Assembly (NCBI GenBank): GCA_002841335.1
Contig: PHEY01000004.1
Span: 124,001 to 188,000, forward strand
Length of the DNA stretch: 64,000 nucleotides
From: Actinobacteria bacterium HGW-Actinobacteria-2
Lineage (GTDB): Bacteria > Actinomycetota > Actinomycetes > Propionibacteriales > Propionibacteriaceae
Reading direction: 5' to 3'
Shown: one piece after another, positions 7,648 to 16,236 of the stretch
Layout: each line of letters begins with the position of its first letter
How positions within the stretch are numbered: the first letter of the stretch is position 1
Program-made: the position numbers and the translations under genes
The notes under the pieces: generated by a model
Databases searched by the model: none
What the model was told of the DNA's origin: nothing
The model's input: the letters and a program-made list of their open reading frames with translations, nothing else

Positions 7648-8573
7648 GCACCATCAACCCCCGACTCCGCAGGCTCGGTGACCGCCTGGTCGGGCCCGGA
7701 CATCCCGTCTACGTGATCGGCGAGATCGGGATCAACCACAACGGCGACCTCGCCAACGCGCTGGCTCTGATCGACCACGCCAAGGCGGCCGGCATGGACG
7801 CGGTGAAGTTCCAGAAGCGCACCCCCGAGGTGTGCACCCCGCGTGACCAGTGGGAGATCGAGCGCGACACTCCCTGGGGCCGGATGACCTACCTGGAGTA
7901 CCGGCACCGCGTCGAGTTCGACGCCGAGGCCTACCGCCAGATCGACGAGTACTGCCGCGAGGTCGGCATCGACTGGTTCGCCTCCCCGTGGGACGTGGAG
8001 AGCGTCGAGTTCCTCTCGGCCTTCCACCCGGTGACCTTCAAGGTGGCCTCCGCCTGCCTGACCGACGACGCGCTGCTCACCGCGCTGCGCGAGACCGGAC
8101 GGACGGTGATCCTGTCCACCGGCATGTCGACCATGGAGCAGATCCGCCACGCGGTCGAGCTGCTGGGCAGCACCCGCACGGTGCTCATGCACGCCACCAG
8201 CACCTACCCCGCACCGGCCGAGCAGCTGAACCTGCGGATGATCAACACCCTTGCCGACGAGTACCCCAACGTACCGATCGGCTACTCCGGCCACGAGGTC
8301 GGCCTGCAGACCACGCTGTGCGCGGTGGCGCTCGGCGCCTGCATGGTCGAGCGGCACATCACCCTCGACCGGGCGATGTGGGGCTCGGACCAGGCCGCCT
8401 CGGTCGAGCCGGAGGGCATGCGTCGCCTGGTGCGTGACATCCGGGTGCTCGAATCGTCCCTGGGTGACGGCGTCAAGCAGGTCTACGACTCCGAACGCGC
8501 CGCGATGAAGAAGCTGCGTCGGGTCGCCGGGGTGGTCGCCGAGGGCCAGACGGATTCGGGGCAGGTGGCGTGA
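7644..8573 (+). CDS. neuB: N-acetylneuraminate / nonulosonate synthase without SAF domain
   Basis: Condenses phosphoenolpyruvate with ManNAc or a related hexosamine. The TIM-barrel motifs are all present: GEIGINHNGD near residue 26, DAVKFQKRTP, FASPWDVES, FKVASACLTD, ILSTGMSTMEQ, HATSTYP, IGYSGHEVG and ERHITLDRAMWGSDQ. At 309 residues it stops right after the barrel and lacks the roughly 60-residue antifreeze-like (SAF) domain that completes the substrate site in NeuB of Neisseria. Short forms of this kind occur in actinobacteria as far as I recall. It overlaps both neighbours by 4 nt. No NeuC epimerase is in the window, so the hexosamine precursor must come from elsewhere. Confidence 0.92.
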   Translation: MSTINPRLRRLGDRLVGPGHPVYVIGEIGINHNGDLANALALIDHAKAAGMDAVKFQKRTPEVCTPRDQWEIERDTPWGRMTYLEYRHRVEFDAEAYRQIDEYCREVGIDWFASPWDVESVEFLSAFHPVTFKVASACLTDDALLTALRETGRTVILSTGMSTMEQIRHAVELLGSTRTVLMHATSTYPAPAEQLNLRMINTLADEYPNVPIGYSGHEVGLQTTLCAVALGACMVERHITLDRAMWGSDQAASVEPEGMRRLVRDIRVLESSLGDGVKQVYDSERAAMKKLRRVAGVVAEGQTDSGQVA

Positions 8574-9607
8574 CCAGGCCGACTGTCGCGCTCGTCGAGA
8601 GCCCGGCACAGCTGCTTCACCTGCTGGAGTGGGTGCACCATGAGGACAACGCCGAGGACGTCCTGGCGGTGGTGTTGGCTCCCCGGGAGCCGACCAGCAT
8701 GGCGCAGTTGCGGACGATGCTCACCTTCGCTGAGGAGGAGGAGATCGAACTGCTCTGGCAGGAGCCGCGGCGCTCCTCGGTGGCATGGTTTCAGACGCTG
8801 GCCACGGTGGCGCCCCTGGTCAGCCAGGCGCGACGGTTGGTGATCGGAGACCCGTTCTCCGGGCTGATCCAGGCGCTGCTGGTGGCCGCTCATCCGCGCG
8901 AGGCTGTGGTCGTCGACGACGGGACCGCCACGATGGAGTTCGCCAGCCAGCTGGGGGCGCGCAAGCCGCTGCAGCGCTGGGACGCGCCCACCACGCCGCG
9001 CAGCCTGCTGCGCGCACCGCTGGCCGATCACGCCCGTCGGTTCTTCGAGGCCGAGCACGTCCGGTTGTTCACGGTGATGCCGGTGACCGGGCTACCGCCG
9101 AGCAAGACCCAGCGGCACGGCTACGACTGGACGCGGCGGCGCTTCGGCACCCCGCAGGTCGTGCCCGGCCTGGACATCATCGGGTCGTCACTGGCCGAGT
9201 CGAAGGTGGTGCGCCGCCGGGCCTACGTGACTGCGGTGAGCGCACTCGTGGCAACCGCGCAAGGGCCCTGCCGGTACCTGGCCCATCGCAAGGAGGATCC
9301 TGACAAGCTCGCCGAGATCGCTGCCCTGGGGGTGGACGTGTGCCGTCCCGAAGTCCCGGTGGAGATCGAACTGCGCCGAGGTCCGACCGCGACCCGACTG
9401 GCCAGCTTCCCGTCCTCGGTGGGCTACACCCTGCCGTTGGTGCTGGCGGGCCTGCCCACCCGGATCGAGCCGCAGTCGGTGCCGACCACGATGTTCCTTC
9501 CCGAGGTCGGGTTGGGTGCGCGACGGTTCCTGGAACGGATTGCCACCGACATGCACGTGATTGCCGGCAGTAGCGCCCGGGTGGCTCCGATCAGTGCTTT
9601 GGGGTGA
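8570..9607 (+). CDS. Candidate sialyltransferase / polysialyltransferase-like protein
   Basis: Last gene of the sialic acid operon; GTG overlaps the neuB stop. The 345-residue soluble protein has an N-terminal fold beginning VALVESPAQLLHLLEW, common at the start of bacterial sialyltransferase-like GT-B proteins. It has VVVDDGTATMEF near residues 104-115 and a C-terminal part with CRYLAHRKED near 236, then SFPSSVGYTLPLVL near 281. An H-P/R-x-E motif followed by an S-S/T motif before a hydrophobic helix is the pattern by which GT52/GT38-type sialyltransferases bind CMP-sialic acid. The assignment is by pattern and context, not a firm family match. The 3' end overlaps the convergent gene by 17 bases. 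Confidence 0.65.
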   Translation: MTRPTVALVESPAQLLHLLEWVHHEDNAEDVLAVVLAPREPTSMAQLRTMLTFAEEEEIELLWQEPRRSSVAWFQTLATVAPLVSQARRLVIGDPFSGLIQALLVAAHPREAVVVDDGTATMEFASQLGARKPLQRWDAPTTPRSLLRAPLADHARRFFEAEHVRLFTVMPVTGLPPSKTQRHGYDWTRRRFGTPQVVPGLDIIGSSLAESKVVRRRAYVTAVSALVATAQGPCRYLAHRKEDPDKLAEIAALGVDVCRPEVPVEIELRRGPTATRLASFPSSVGYTLPLVLAGLPTRIEPQSVPTTMFLPEVGLGARRFLERIATDMHVIAGSSARVAPISALG

Positions 9608-9890
9608 AGATCGGGATCACGCCGTTGAAGGTGACGTTGATGCCGAGACCGTGCAGCACGATGTAGGCGATCCCGAGCAGGACGGCGATGATGTCGATGC
9701 CGAACGCCGCATAGGCCACGATCCGACCGCGTAGCGGCGGACGCACTCCCGGCGTCGGGGCTCCGTCCGTGCCGCCCCAGGCCAGTGCGCGGACGCCGAC
9801 GGCGAACAGTGTCGGCAGGCCGGCACCCAGCAGGATGCCGATGAGCAGGATGCGCCAGGTGGCGTCGAGAGCGGCCAGTACTTGATCCAT
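9591..9890 (-). CDS. Small membrane protein downstream of phosphate transporter
   Basis: A 99-residue protein with two clear transmembrane helices (ILLIGILLGAGLPTLFAVGVRAL near residues 14-36 and IVAYAAFGIDIIAVLLGIAYIVL near 57-79) and a short extracellular or cytosolic tail ending FTPKH. Its ATG overlaps the stop of the PiT gene by one base (TGATG), so the two are translationally coupled. I do not recognise a family. A role accessory to phosphate transport is suggested only by position. Confidence 0.75.
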   Translation of the reverse strand: MDQVLAALDATWRILLIGILLGAGLPTLFAVGVRALAWGGTDGAPTPGVRPPLRGRIVAYAAFGIDIIAVLLGIAYIVLHGLGINVTFNGVIPIFTPKH

Positions 9891-11137
9891 CAGTTGGCCC
9901 CTCCTGCGACACCGGCCGGTGCGTCGACGCCCTCATTGTCAGTCGACGTATCGGCGCCGTCGTTCCACTCATCGTTGACGTTGTCGTGGCTGACCGGATC
10001 CTGCTTGGAGTGCCACCACAAGTAGGCCGCGACCGCGCACATGATCGCGAAGATGGCAGCGCCGCCGCCTAAGCCGCCGATCAGGTGAGCGGTCCACCAC
10101 ATCGCGGCACCGACCAGGCCGGCTGCCGGAAGCGTCACGATCCAGGCCAGACCCATCCGGGCAGCCACCAGCCAGCGGACAGTGGCGCCCTTGCGTCCGA
10201 GCCCGGAGCCGATGATCGAGCCGGTGCACACGTGAGTGGTCGACAGGGCGAAGCCCAGCTGGCTGGACGTCAGAATCACTGCGGCCGAGGCGCTGTCGGC
10301 CGCCATGCCCTGGGGAGAGAAGACCTCCACCAGGCCGCGGCCCATCGTCCGGATGATTCGCCAGCCGCCGATGTAGGTGCCCGAGGCAATGGCCAGGGCG
10401 CAGGCGAACTTCACCCAGAGCGGGATCTCGGTGGTGGACGTCCAGTAGCCGCTGCCGATCAGCGCCAGGGTGACCACGCCCATGGTCTTCTGCGCGTCGT
10501 TGGTGCCGTGGGACAGCGAGAGCAGGGACGCGGTGGCCACCTGCCCCCAGCGGAAACCCGACTCCTGGTAGCGGCGGGAGAGTTTCGCGGTGATCCAGAA
10601 GACCAATCGGGTGCCGATCATGGCCACGACCATCGCCACCAACGGCGAGATCAAGGCCGGCAGCACCACCTTGCCGACCACGCCGTCCAGCTTGGTGCCT
10701 TCCCCGATCCACTTCACTCCGGCCCAGCCGAGGCTGGCCACGGTCGCGCCGACCAGGCCGCCGAACAGGGCATGAGATGAGCTGGACGGCAGCCCGAGCC
10801 GCCAGGTGAGCACGTTCCAGGTGATGGCACCGGCCAAGCCGGCCATCAGGATCAGCAGCAGGGCGTAGCCGCCGTCGGCGACCAGATCAGCGCGCGGTGT
10901 CCCGTCCGGGTTCTGAATGCGAATGACGGCGTTGGTGACCGTCAGGGCCACCTCCACCGAGAGGAAGGCACCGACCAAGTTGAGGATGGCCGACAGTGTG
11001 ACAGCGGCCTTCGGTGACAACGCCTTGGTTGCGATCGAAGTGGCCATCGCGTTCGCCGTGTCATGAAAGCCGTTCGTGAAATCGAAGGCCAACGCTGTGA
11101 CAACGACAAGCGACAGGAGTATGAACTCGGGGGTCAC
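9890..11137 (-). CDS. pit: PiT-family inorganic phosphate transporter
   Basis: Cation-coupled phosphate permease, 415 residues with about ten membrane helices. The duplicated PiT signature appears as FDFTNGFHDTANAMATSIAT near residues 18-37 and LSLSHGTNDAQKTMGVV near 215 in the second half. The C-terminus has a hydrophilic Asp/Asn-rich tail. The GTG start lies 6 nt after a TACCAT hexamer with no ribosome binding site, so the mRNA is probably leaderless. A 99-residue membrane protein follows in the same transcript. Confidence 0.95.
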   Translation of the reverse strand: MTPEFILLSLVVVTALAFDFTNGFHDTANAMATSIATKALSPKAAVTLSAILNLVGAFLSVEVALTVTNAVIRIQNPDGTPRADLVADGGYALLLILMAGLAGAITWNVLTWRLGLPSSSSHALFGGLVGATVASLGWAGVKWIGEGTKLDGVVGKVVLPALISPLVAMVVAMIGTRLVFWITAKLSRRYQESGFRWGQVATASLLSLSHGTNDAQKTMGVVTLALIGSGYWTSTTEIPLWVKFACALAIASGTYIGGWRIIRTMGRGLVEVFSPQGMAADSASAAVILTSSQLGFALSTTHVCTGSIIGSGLGRKGATVRWLVAARMGLAWIVTLPAAGLVGAAMWWTAHLIGGLGGGAAIFAIMCAVAAYLWWHSKQDPVSHDNVNDEWNDGADTSTDNEGVDAPAGVAGGAN

Positions 11138-11143
11138 GATGAC

Positions 11144-11149
11144 ATGGTA
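11144..11149 (-). promoter_or_regulatory. -10 element TACCAT of pit, leaderless
   Basis: On the minus strand TACCAT is followed by six bases and then the GTG at 11137. No Shine-Dalgarno sequence is present. Confidence 0.5.
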
Positions 11150-11170
11150 GGGGTATCGGGGCCGCTTTAC

Positions 11171-11830
11171 CTACGCGGCCGAGTTGGTAGTCGTATTGGA
11201 CGTGCGACCCGGTGCTGGTGGGGTACTATCCGCCCTTCGTGTGGCGGCGATGGTCGCGACCCGGGCCAAAGCCGCCCGCATCCGCATCGGGGTGAAGCCG
11301 GCGGCCAGGGCACGTCGCCGCAGCCCGGCTTGCGCCTTGGCCAACGCCCAGCCGCGACGGATGGCGATGTGTGCCGGTTTGCGCTTGCCGGCCAGGTCGC
11401 GGCGCAGGCGCAGCAGATAGACCAGCGCCGCCGGACGGTCGAGATAGATCGCCTCGGTGGCCAGGCCGGCATCGCGGCACCGCTGCAAGAACTCGATCGC
11501 GAAGATGCCTTCCGCGCCCAGACAGGACGAGCCGTGCAGATCGACCGGATGGGTGCCCACCCGTCGGCTCAGCGAGATCGAGTAGTCGGGGGCATCGGTG
11601 TGGCCGGTGTGGATCAGTTCGGTCAGTCCGGCCATCGCGGCCTCGGCGTCCCAAGACAGCGGATCGTCCCAGTCGGTGATGCCCAACGAGGTCGTCGGCA
11701 TGCCGGGATGGTCCGCGTCGTAGTAGTAGTCGTCCAGGCGCAGGCAGGGCAGCCCGGAGGCGTGCATCAGGCGCGACTTGCCGCTGCCGGACGGGCCGGC
11801 GATCAGGAACAGGTGAGCCGGCGTGCTCAC
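11171..11830 (-). CDS. Uridine-kinase-like P-loop ATPase
   Basis: A 219-residue P-loop protein with Walker A GPSGSGKSRLM near residues 11-21, a DDYYYDADHPG segment near 32-42 and DWDDPLSWD near 52-60. This is the layout of uridine kinase/phosphoribulokinase-like NTPases, where the Asp-Tyr stretch binds the nucleoside. A basic region (KRKPAHIAIRRG) and an Ala/Asn/Thr-rich tail follow. GTG at 11830 overlaps the stop of the phosphohexomutase gene (GTGA) and is chosen over the track start at 11935, which would lie inside that gene. Position after phosphohexomutase and purine nucleoside phosphorylase supports a nucleoside salvage role. Substrate not proven. Confidence 0.8.
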   Translation of the reverse strand: MSTPAHLFLIAGPSGSGKSRLMHASGLPCLRLDDYYYDADHPGMPTTSLGITDWDDPLSWDAEAAMAGLTELIHTGHTDAPDYSISLSRRVGTHPVDLHGSSCLGAEGIFAIEFLQRCRDAGLATEAIYLDRPAALVYLLRLRRDLAGKRKPAHIAIRRGWALAKAQAGLRRRALAAGFTPMRMRAALARVATIAATRRADSTPPAPGRTSNTTTNSAA

Positions 11831-13458
11831 AGTCCCAGGACCGCCGTGACGTCGGAGCGCAGCTGGGCCAACTTGGCCGCGGCCGCCGCCCGCGCTGGGG
11901 CGAGCTCCCCGGGGGCGGTCACCTGCAGGTAGCACTTCAGCTTGGGCTCGGTACCCGACGGCCGCACCACCACCCGGACGCTCGCGCCGGTGAACGCCAT
12001 GCCGTCGGTGGGCGGCAGGTCAGCCGACCCCTCGGCCAGGTCGACCGCGGTGACCGGCTCGCCGGCCAAGGACGTCGGCGGATTGGTGCGCACCCGAGCC
12101 ATCGCCTCGCTGATCAGCCGCAGATCGGCCACTCGGAAGGACAGGCCCGAGTTGAGGTACACCCCGTAGGTGGCGGCGATCTCGTCCAGCCGGTCGGCGA
12201 CGGTGCGTCCCTCGGCCTTCAGAGAGGCGGCCAGGGCCAGGATCCGCACCAAGGTGGTGATCCCGTCCTTGTCGGGGACGGCGGACGGATCGCTGCAGTA
12301 GCCGATCGCCTCCTCGTAGCCGAAGGCCAGACCGGGGACGCGTCCGATCCACTTGAAGCCGGTCAAGGTCGTGGTGAAAGGCTGGCCGTGGGCGGCAGCC
12401 ATCGCCGACAGCATCGTGGAGGACACGATCGAGCAGGCGTAGGTGCCGGTGGTGCCGCGGCGCAGCGCGTCGTCGGCGAGCAGGATGCCCAACTCGTCAC
12501 CGGTGAGCATCCGCCAGCCGTCGGCGAACGGCGCGGCCAGGGCGCAGCGATCAGCGTCGGGGTCGTTGGCGATGGCGATGTCGGCATCCACCCGTGCGGC
12601 CAGCGCCAGCGCCAGATCGATCGCGCCCGGCTCCTCGGGATTGGGGAAGGCGACGGTGGGGAAGTCCGGATCGGGATCGATCTGCTCGGTGACCCGGTGC
12701 GGGTCGTCGAAGCCGGCGGCCTTCACCACGGCGTCGACCACCGAGGCGCCCACGCCGTGCATCGCGGTGTACACCCAGCGAACCGGACGCGGTGCGTCCG
12801 CGGCCACCAGTCCGGCTGCCCGGGCCACGTAGGCGTCGACCAGCTCGGCGTCGACGCGGCGGTAGTCGGTGCTGCGCGGAATCTGGTCGATCGGGGCGGC
12901 GGACACGATGGCGATCTGGGCGGCGATGTCGGCATCGGCCGGCGGCACGATCTGGGAGCCGTCGCCGAGGTAGACCTTGTAGCCGTTGTCCTGCGGCGGA
13001 TTGTGGGACGCGGTGACCACCACGCCCGCGGCGCAGCCGAAGTGCTTGATCCCGAAGGCGACCACCGGGGTGGGCAGCGGACGGGCGCACAGCAGCGGCA
13101 CCAGGCCGGCGCCGGCCAGGATCTCGGCGGTGTCGGCGGCGAACACGTCGGAGTTGTGGCGGGCGTCGTAGCCGACGATCACCGGTCGTCCCTGCTGGCC
13201 GGTGTTGACCAGATAGCGCGCCAGGCCGGCGGCGGCCTGGGCAACCACGACCCGGTTCATCCGGCCCGGGCCGGGACCGAGCTTGCCGCGCAGCCCCGCC
13301 GTGCCGAAGGTCAGCGGTCCGGCGAAGGCGTCGGCCAACTCGGCCTGGGCGTCGGCGTCCCCGGCGTCGGCACGGGCGATGAGCTGATCCAGCTCAGCCA
13401 CCGTGGCCGGGTCGGGATCTTGGGCTCGCCACGATCGCAGCTGATCCTCGGTGATCAT
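11827..13458 (-). CDS. Phospho-sugar mutase (phosphomannomutase/phosphopentomutase family)
   Basis: Alpha-D-phosphohexomutase, 543 residues. It has the four family blocks: TAGLRGKLGPGPGRMN near 50, the phosphoserine loop TASHNPPQDNGYKVY near 140, metal loop DPDADR near 297, and the phosphate-binding RPSGTEPKLKCYL near 500. Long members of this branch interconvert hexose or ribose/deoxyribose 1- and 5/6-phosphates. Beside a purine nucleoside phosphorylase, a phosphopentomutase role feeding pentose from salvage is attractive. ATG at 13458 has AAGGAG at a good distance; the track's GTG at 13464 overlaps that site and is rejected. Confidence 0.9.
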   Translation of the reverse strand: MITEDQLRSWRAQDPDPATVAELDQLIARADAGDADAQAELADAFAGPLTFGTAGLRGKLGPGPGRMNRVVVAQAAAGLARYLVNTGQQGRPVIVGYDARHNSDVFAADTAEILAGAGLVPLLCARPLPTPVVAFGIKHFGCAAGVVVTASHNPPQDNGYKVYLGDGSQIVPPADADIAAQIAIVSAAPIDQIPRSTDYRRVDAELVDAYVARAAGLVAADAPRPVRWVYTAMHGVGASVVDAVVKAAGFDDPHRVTEQIDPDPDFPTVAFPNPEEPGAIDLALALAARVDADIAIANDPDADRCALAAPFADGWRMLTGDELGILLADDALRRGTTGTYACSIVSSTMLSAMAAAHGQPFTTTLTGFKWIGRVPGLAFGYEEAIGYCSDPSAVPDKDGITTLVRILALAASLKAEGRTVADRLDEIAATYGVYLNSGLSFRVADLRLISEAMARVRTNPPTSLAGEPVTAVDLAEGSADLPPTDGMAFTGASVRVVVRPSGTEPKLKCYLQVTAPGELAPARAAAAAKLAQLRSDVTAVLGL

Positions 13459-13467
13459 CGGCACTCC

Positions 13468-14250
13468 TTACAGACGTTCCAGCAGCCCGCCGAGCAGGCC
13501 GCGCAGGCGAGGTTCGGCGGCCTTGCCGGCCTCAATGACTTCGCTGTGTTCCAGGGGGGTGGGGGAGATGCCGGCGCCCAGATTGGTCACCAGCGAGATC
13601 CCCAACACTTCCAGGCCGGCTTCACGGGCGGCGATGGTCTCCAAGGTGGTGGACATGCCGACCAGGTCGCCACCGAGGATCTTGGCCATCTTCACCTCGG
13701 CCGGGGTTTCGTACTGCGGCCCGCGGAACTGGACGTACACGCCTTCGGGCAGCGTGGGATCGACCTGGTGGGCCAGTTCGCGCAGCCGCGGGGAGTAGGC
13801 CTGAGTCAGATCGATGAAGGTCGCGCCCTCCAGCGGAGTGGCGCCGGTCAGGTTGATGTGGTCGCGGATCAGCACCGGCGTCCCGGGGGACCATTCGGGG
13901 TTGAGGCCTCCGCAGCCGTTGGTGAGCACGATCATGCCGGCGCCGGCCGCCGCCGCGGTGCGCACGCCGTGAACGACCGGGCCGGTGCCGCGACCCTCGT
14001 AGAAGTGGGTGCGTCCGTTGAACAGCGCGGCCACCTTGCCGGTCGCGGTGCGGATCAGTCGCAGCGAACCGCCGTGTCCGGCGACCACCGGCTTGGCGAA
14101 GCCGGGCAGATCGGCGAGCTCGCATTCGCCGATGGTTTCACCGAGTCCGGCCGAGGCGCCGGCCCACCCGGAGCCGAGGACGAGGGCGAGATCGATCGCG
14201 GGGACATTGAACCTGGTGAGCAGCGCCTGTGCTGCCTGGTGATGACTCAT
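13468..14250 (-). CDS. Purine-nucleoside phosphorylase
   Basis: Phosphorolysis of (deoxy)inosine and guanosine to the free base. The 260-residue trimeric-type PNP shows VLGSGWAG near residue 25, GHGGSLRLI, the base/phosphate loop LTNGCGGLNPEW near 115, YETPAEVKM near 195 and VGMSTTLETIAAREAG near 210. ATG at 14250 is chosen because a TATAGT hexamer precedes it by six bases and the family normally starts with a short helix at this point. The track start at 14319 would invade the gene upstream. The next gene downstream is the phosphohexomutase, 9 bp away. Confidence 0.95.
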   Translation of the reverse strand: MSHHQAAQALLTRFNVPAIDLALVLGSGWAGASAGLGETIGECELADLPGFAKPVVAGHGGSLRLIRTATGKVAALFNGRTHFYEGRGTGPVVHGVRTAAAAGAGMIVLTNGCGGLNPEWSPGTPVLIRDHINLTGATPLEGATFIDLTQAYSPRLRELAHQVDPTLPEGVYVQFRGPQYETPAEVKMAKILGGDLVGMSTTLETIAAREAGLEVLGISLVTNLGAGISPTPLEHSEVIEAGKAAEPRLRGLLGGLLERL

Positions 14251-14256
14251 TCGATG

Positions 14257-14262
14257 ACTATA
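14257..14262 (-). promoter_or_regulatory. -10 element TATAGT of purine-nucleoside phosphorylase, leaderless
   Basis: TATAGT lies six bases before the ATG at 14250 on the minus strand and overlaps the last codons of the upstream membrane protein. The salvage genes can therefore probably be transcribed on their own. Confidence 0.5.
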
Positions 14263-14755
14263 ACGAGGCGTCCGGGTCGACGGCAGCCGCTTCGGCCTCG
14301 TCGGCGGTCCGGGGGGCATCTTCGGTGATGTCGGTGGAGTCTTCTTCGAGGTCGGCGACCTCCGCCAAGGCGAACCATTCGGTCCGGGCGGGTGTCTGCA
14401 ACGCGATCGCGATCAGCAACACGATCAGCAAACCGACGAACACCAGGAACTGTCCGAACTGAACGGCTGCCTGAGCCGACAGCGGCAGGGACACCACCAT
14501 CATCATCAAGCCGATGCCGGCGAGGATGCCGCCACCGATCATCGACCAGCGCATCAGGGCCGTCGGCGTCCGCTGGGCCCGCTGCAGCAGCATCAGGGCG
14601 CCGGCGGCGACCGACACCGACAGCGGGAGAGCGCTGAGGCTGAGCGCGACCGCCTGTCCAGCAGTGGCTTCGGGCAGGCCGTAGATCACCAGCGCGACGC
14701 TGAGCGCGACGCCGACGGCGGCGACAATTGCTAGGGGGAGGATTCGTGGGTGCAC
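14258..14755 (-). CDS. Four-helix membrane protein of unknown function
   Basis: A 165-residue protein with four predicted membrane helices: ILPLAIVAAVGVALSVALVI, VALSLSALPLSVSVAAGALM, MIGGGILAGIGLMMMVVSL and FGQFLVFVGLLIVLLIAIAL. An acidic tail follows (EVADLEEDSTDITED). GTG at 14755 is preferred to the track start at 14824 because the longer form would cover the divergent lpdA start. It is encoded 7 bp before the PNP gene. No family recognised. Confidence 0.7.
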   Translation of the reverse strand: MHPRILPLAIVAAVGVALSVALVIYGLPEATAGQAVALSLSALPLSVSVAAGALMLLQRAQRTPTALMRWSMIGGGILAGIGLMMMVVSLPLSAQAAVQFGQFLVFVGLLIVLLIAIALQTPARTEWFALAEVADLEEDSTDITEDAPRTADEAEAAAVDPDASL

Positions 14756-14823
14756 CCCTGCGACCTTAGTCTCCTGGCCGATCGGCGACGGTGAGGACGC
14801 CCCGCGCTGGACCGCGTGAAACA

Positions 14824-16236
14824 ATGCACGGCGTGACGGACGTGGTGATTCTGGGCGGAGGCCCTGGTGGTTATGAGGCGGCCCTGGTCGCTCGCCAGCT
14901 GGGTGGAGATGTGACTTTGGTGGAGCGGCGCGGATTGGGCGGCTCAGCCGTCCTGACCGATGTGGTGCCGTCCAAGACCCTGATCGCGGCCGCTGAGGTG
15001 ATGACCAAGATCGGCAAGGCCGAGGAACTCGGGTTGCGCCTGGAGGGCGAAAACTGCCGACTGGTGGATGCGGTGAAGGTCGACATGGCCAAGGTCAACG
15101 CCCGGATCATGGCGCTGGCCGAGGCGCAGTCCGAAGACATCGGCGTCCGGCTGGCCGCCGACGGGGTGAACATCCTCAACGGCACCGGCCGCCTCGACGG
15201 CACCCGCGCGGTGATCGCCGAGACCGCCGAGGGAACCCAGCGGTTGAGCGCCGACATCATCCTGGTGGCCACCGGCGCGCATCCGCGTGAGTTGGACGCG
15301 GCCAAGCCCGACGGGCTGCGGATCTTCAACTGGGCGCAGATCTACAACCTCACCGAGATTCCCGAACACCTGATCGTGGTCGGCTCCGGCGTCACCGGCG
15401 CGGAGTTCGCCAGCGCCTACGCCGCGCTCGGGGTGAAGGTGACCCTGATTTCGTCCCGAGACAAGGTGCTGCCCGGTCAGGACGGCGACGCCGCTGACGT
15501 GATTCAGCAGGTCTTCGAAGCCAGCGGCATGACCGTGCTCAGCCGGGCCCGCGCCGTCGCGGCGCAGGTGCGCGGCGAGCAGGTGGTGGTCACCCTGGCC
15601 GACGGTGCCGAAGTGGTCGGCTCGCACTGCCTGATGGCGGTCGGCGCGATCCCCAACACCGCCGGAATCGGTTTGGCCGAGGCCGGGGTGGAGCTGACCG
15701 AGTCGGGCCATATCGTGGTCGACCGGGTCTCCCGGACGGCCGCTCGCGGCGTCTACGCCGCCGGTGACTGCACCGGGGTCAACGCGCTGGCCAGCGTGGC
15801 CGCCATGCAGGGTCGGATCGCCATGTGGCACGCCCTGGGTGATTCGGTGAGCCCGCTGGATCTGCGCACGGTGTCGGCCAACGTCTTCACCTCGCCGGAG
15901 ATCGCCACGGTCGGGATCAGCGAGGTTGAGGTGGCTCAGGGCAACCTGAACGTGGCAACGGTGATGTTGCCGCTGGCCGGCAACGCCCGGGCCAAGATGC
16001 AGGCCCTCGACCACGGCTTCGTCAAGCTGTTCGCCCTGCCCACCACCGGCATCATCATCGGCGCGGTCGTGGTGGCGCCGTCGGCCTCGGAGCTGATCCA
16101 CCCGCTGGCGATCGCCGTCCGGCAGAAGCTGACGGTCGACCAGCTGGTCGAGACCTTCACCGTCTACCCGTCGCTGTCCGGCTCGATCGCCGAGGCGGCC
16201 CGCCAGCTGCGCGGCGTCTCCGACCTCACCTACTGA
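14824..16236 (+). CDS. lpdA: NAD(P)H-quinone dehydrogenase LpdA (flavoprotein)
   Basis: FAD flavoprotein of the pyridine nucleotide-disulfide family, 470 residues. FAD motif ILGGGPGGYEAALVA comes at the N-terminus, the NAD(P) motif IVVGSGVTGAEFASAY near residue 185, and GVYAAGDCTG near 310. Where lipoamide dehydrogenases have the redox CxxxxC, this protein reads GGSAVLTDVVPSK without cysteine. That makes it a relative of mycobacterial LpdA (Rv3303c), a quinone reductase, rather than a true lipoamide dehydrogenase. The overall sequence closely resembles LpdA as I remember it. ATG 14824 is taken as start; GTG 14833 is equally possible. Confidence 0.92.
   Translation: MHGVTDVVILGGGPGGYEAALVARQLGGDVTLVERRGLGGSAVLTDVVPSKTLIAAAEVMTKIGKAEELGLRLEGENCRLVDAVKVDMAKVNARIMALAEAQSEDIGVRLAADGVNILNGTGRLDGTRAVIAETAEGTQRLSADIILVATGAHPRELDAAKPDGLRIFNWAQIYNLTEIPEHLIVVGSGVTGAEFASAYAALGVKVTLISSRDKVLPGQDGDAADVIQQVFEASGMTVLSRARAVAAQVRGEQVVVTLADGAEVVGSHCLMAVGAIPNTAGIGLAEAGVELTESGHIVVDRVSRTAARGVYAAGDCTGVNALASVAAMQGRIAMWHALGDSVSPLDLRTVSANVFTSPEIATVGISEVEVAQGNLNVATVMLPLAGNARAKMQALDHGFVKLFALPTTGIIIGAVVVAPSASELIHPLAIAVRQKLTVDQLVETFTVYPSLSGSIAEAARQLRGVSDLTY

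Noticed and set aside
12388-14328. 646-codon plus-strand ORF
   Set aside because: Antisense shadow of the phosphohexomutase and PNP genes; Gly/Arg/His-rich composition without domains, while both minus-strand genes have complete motifs.
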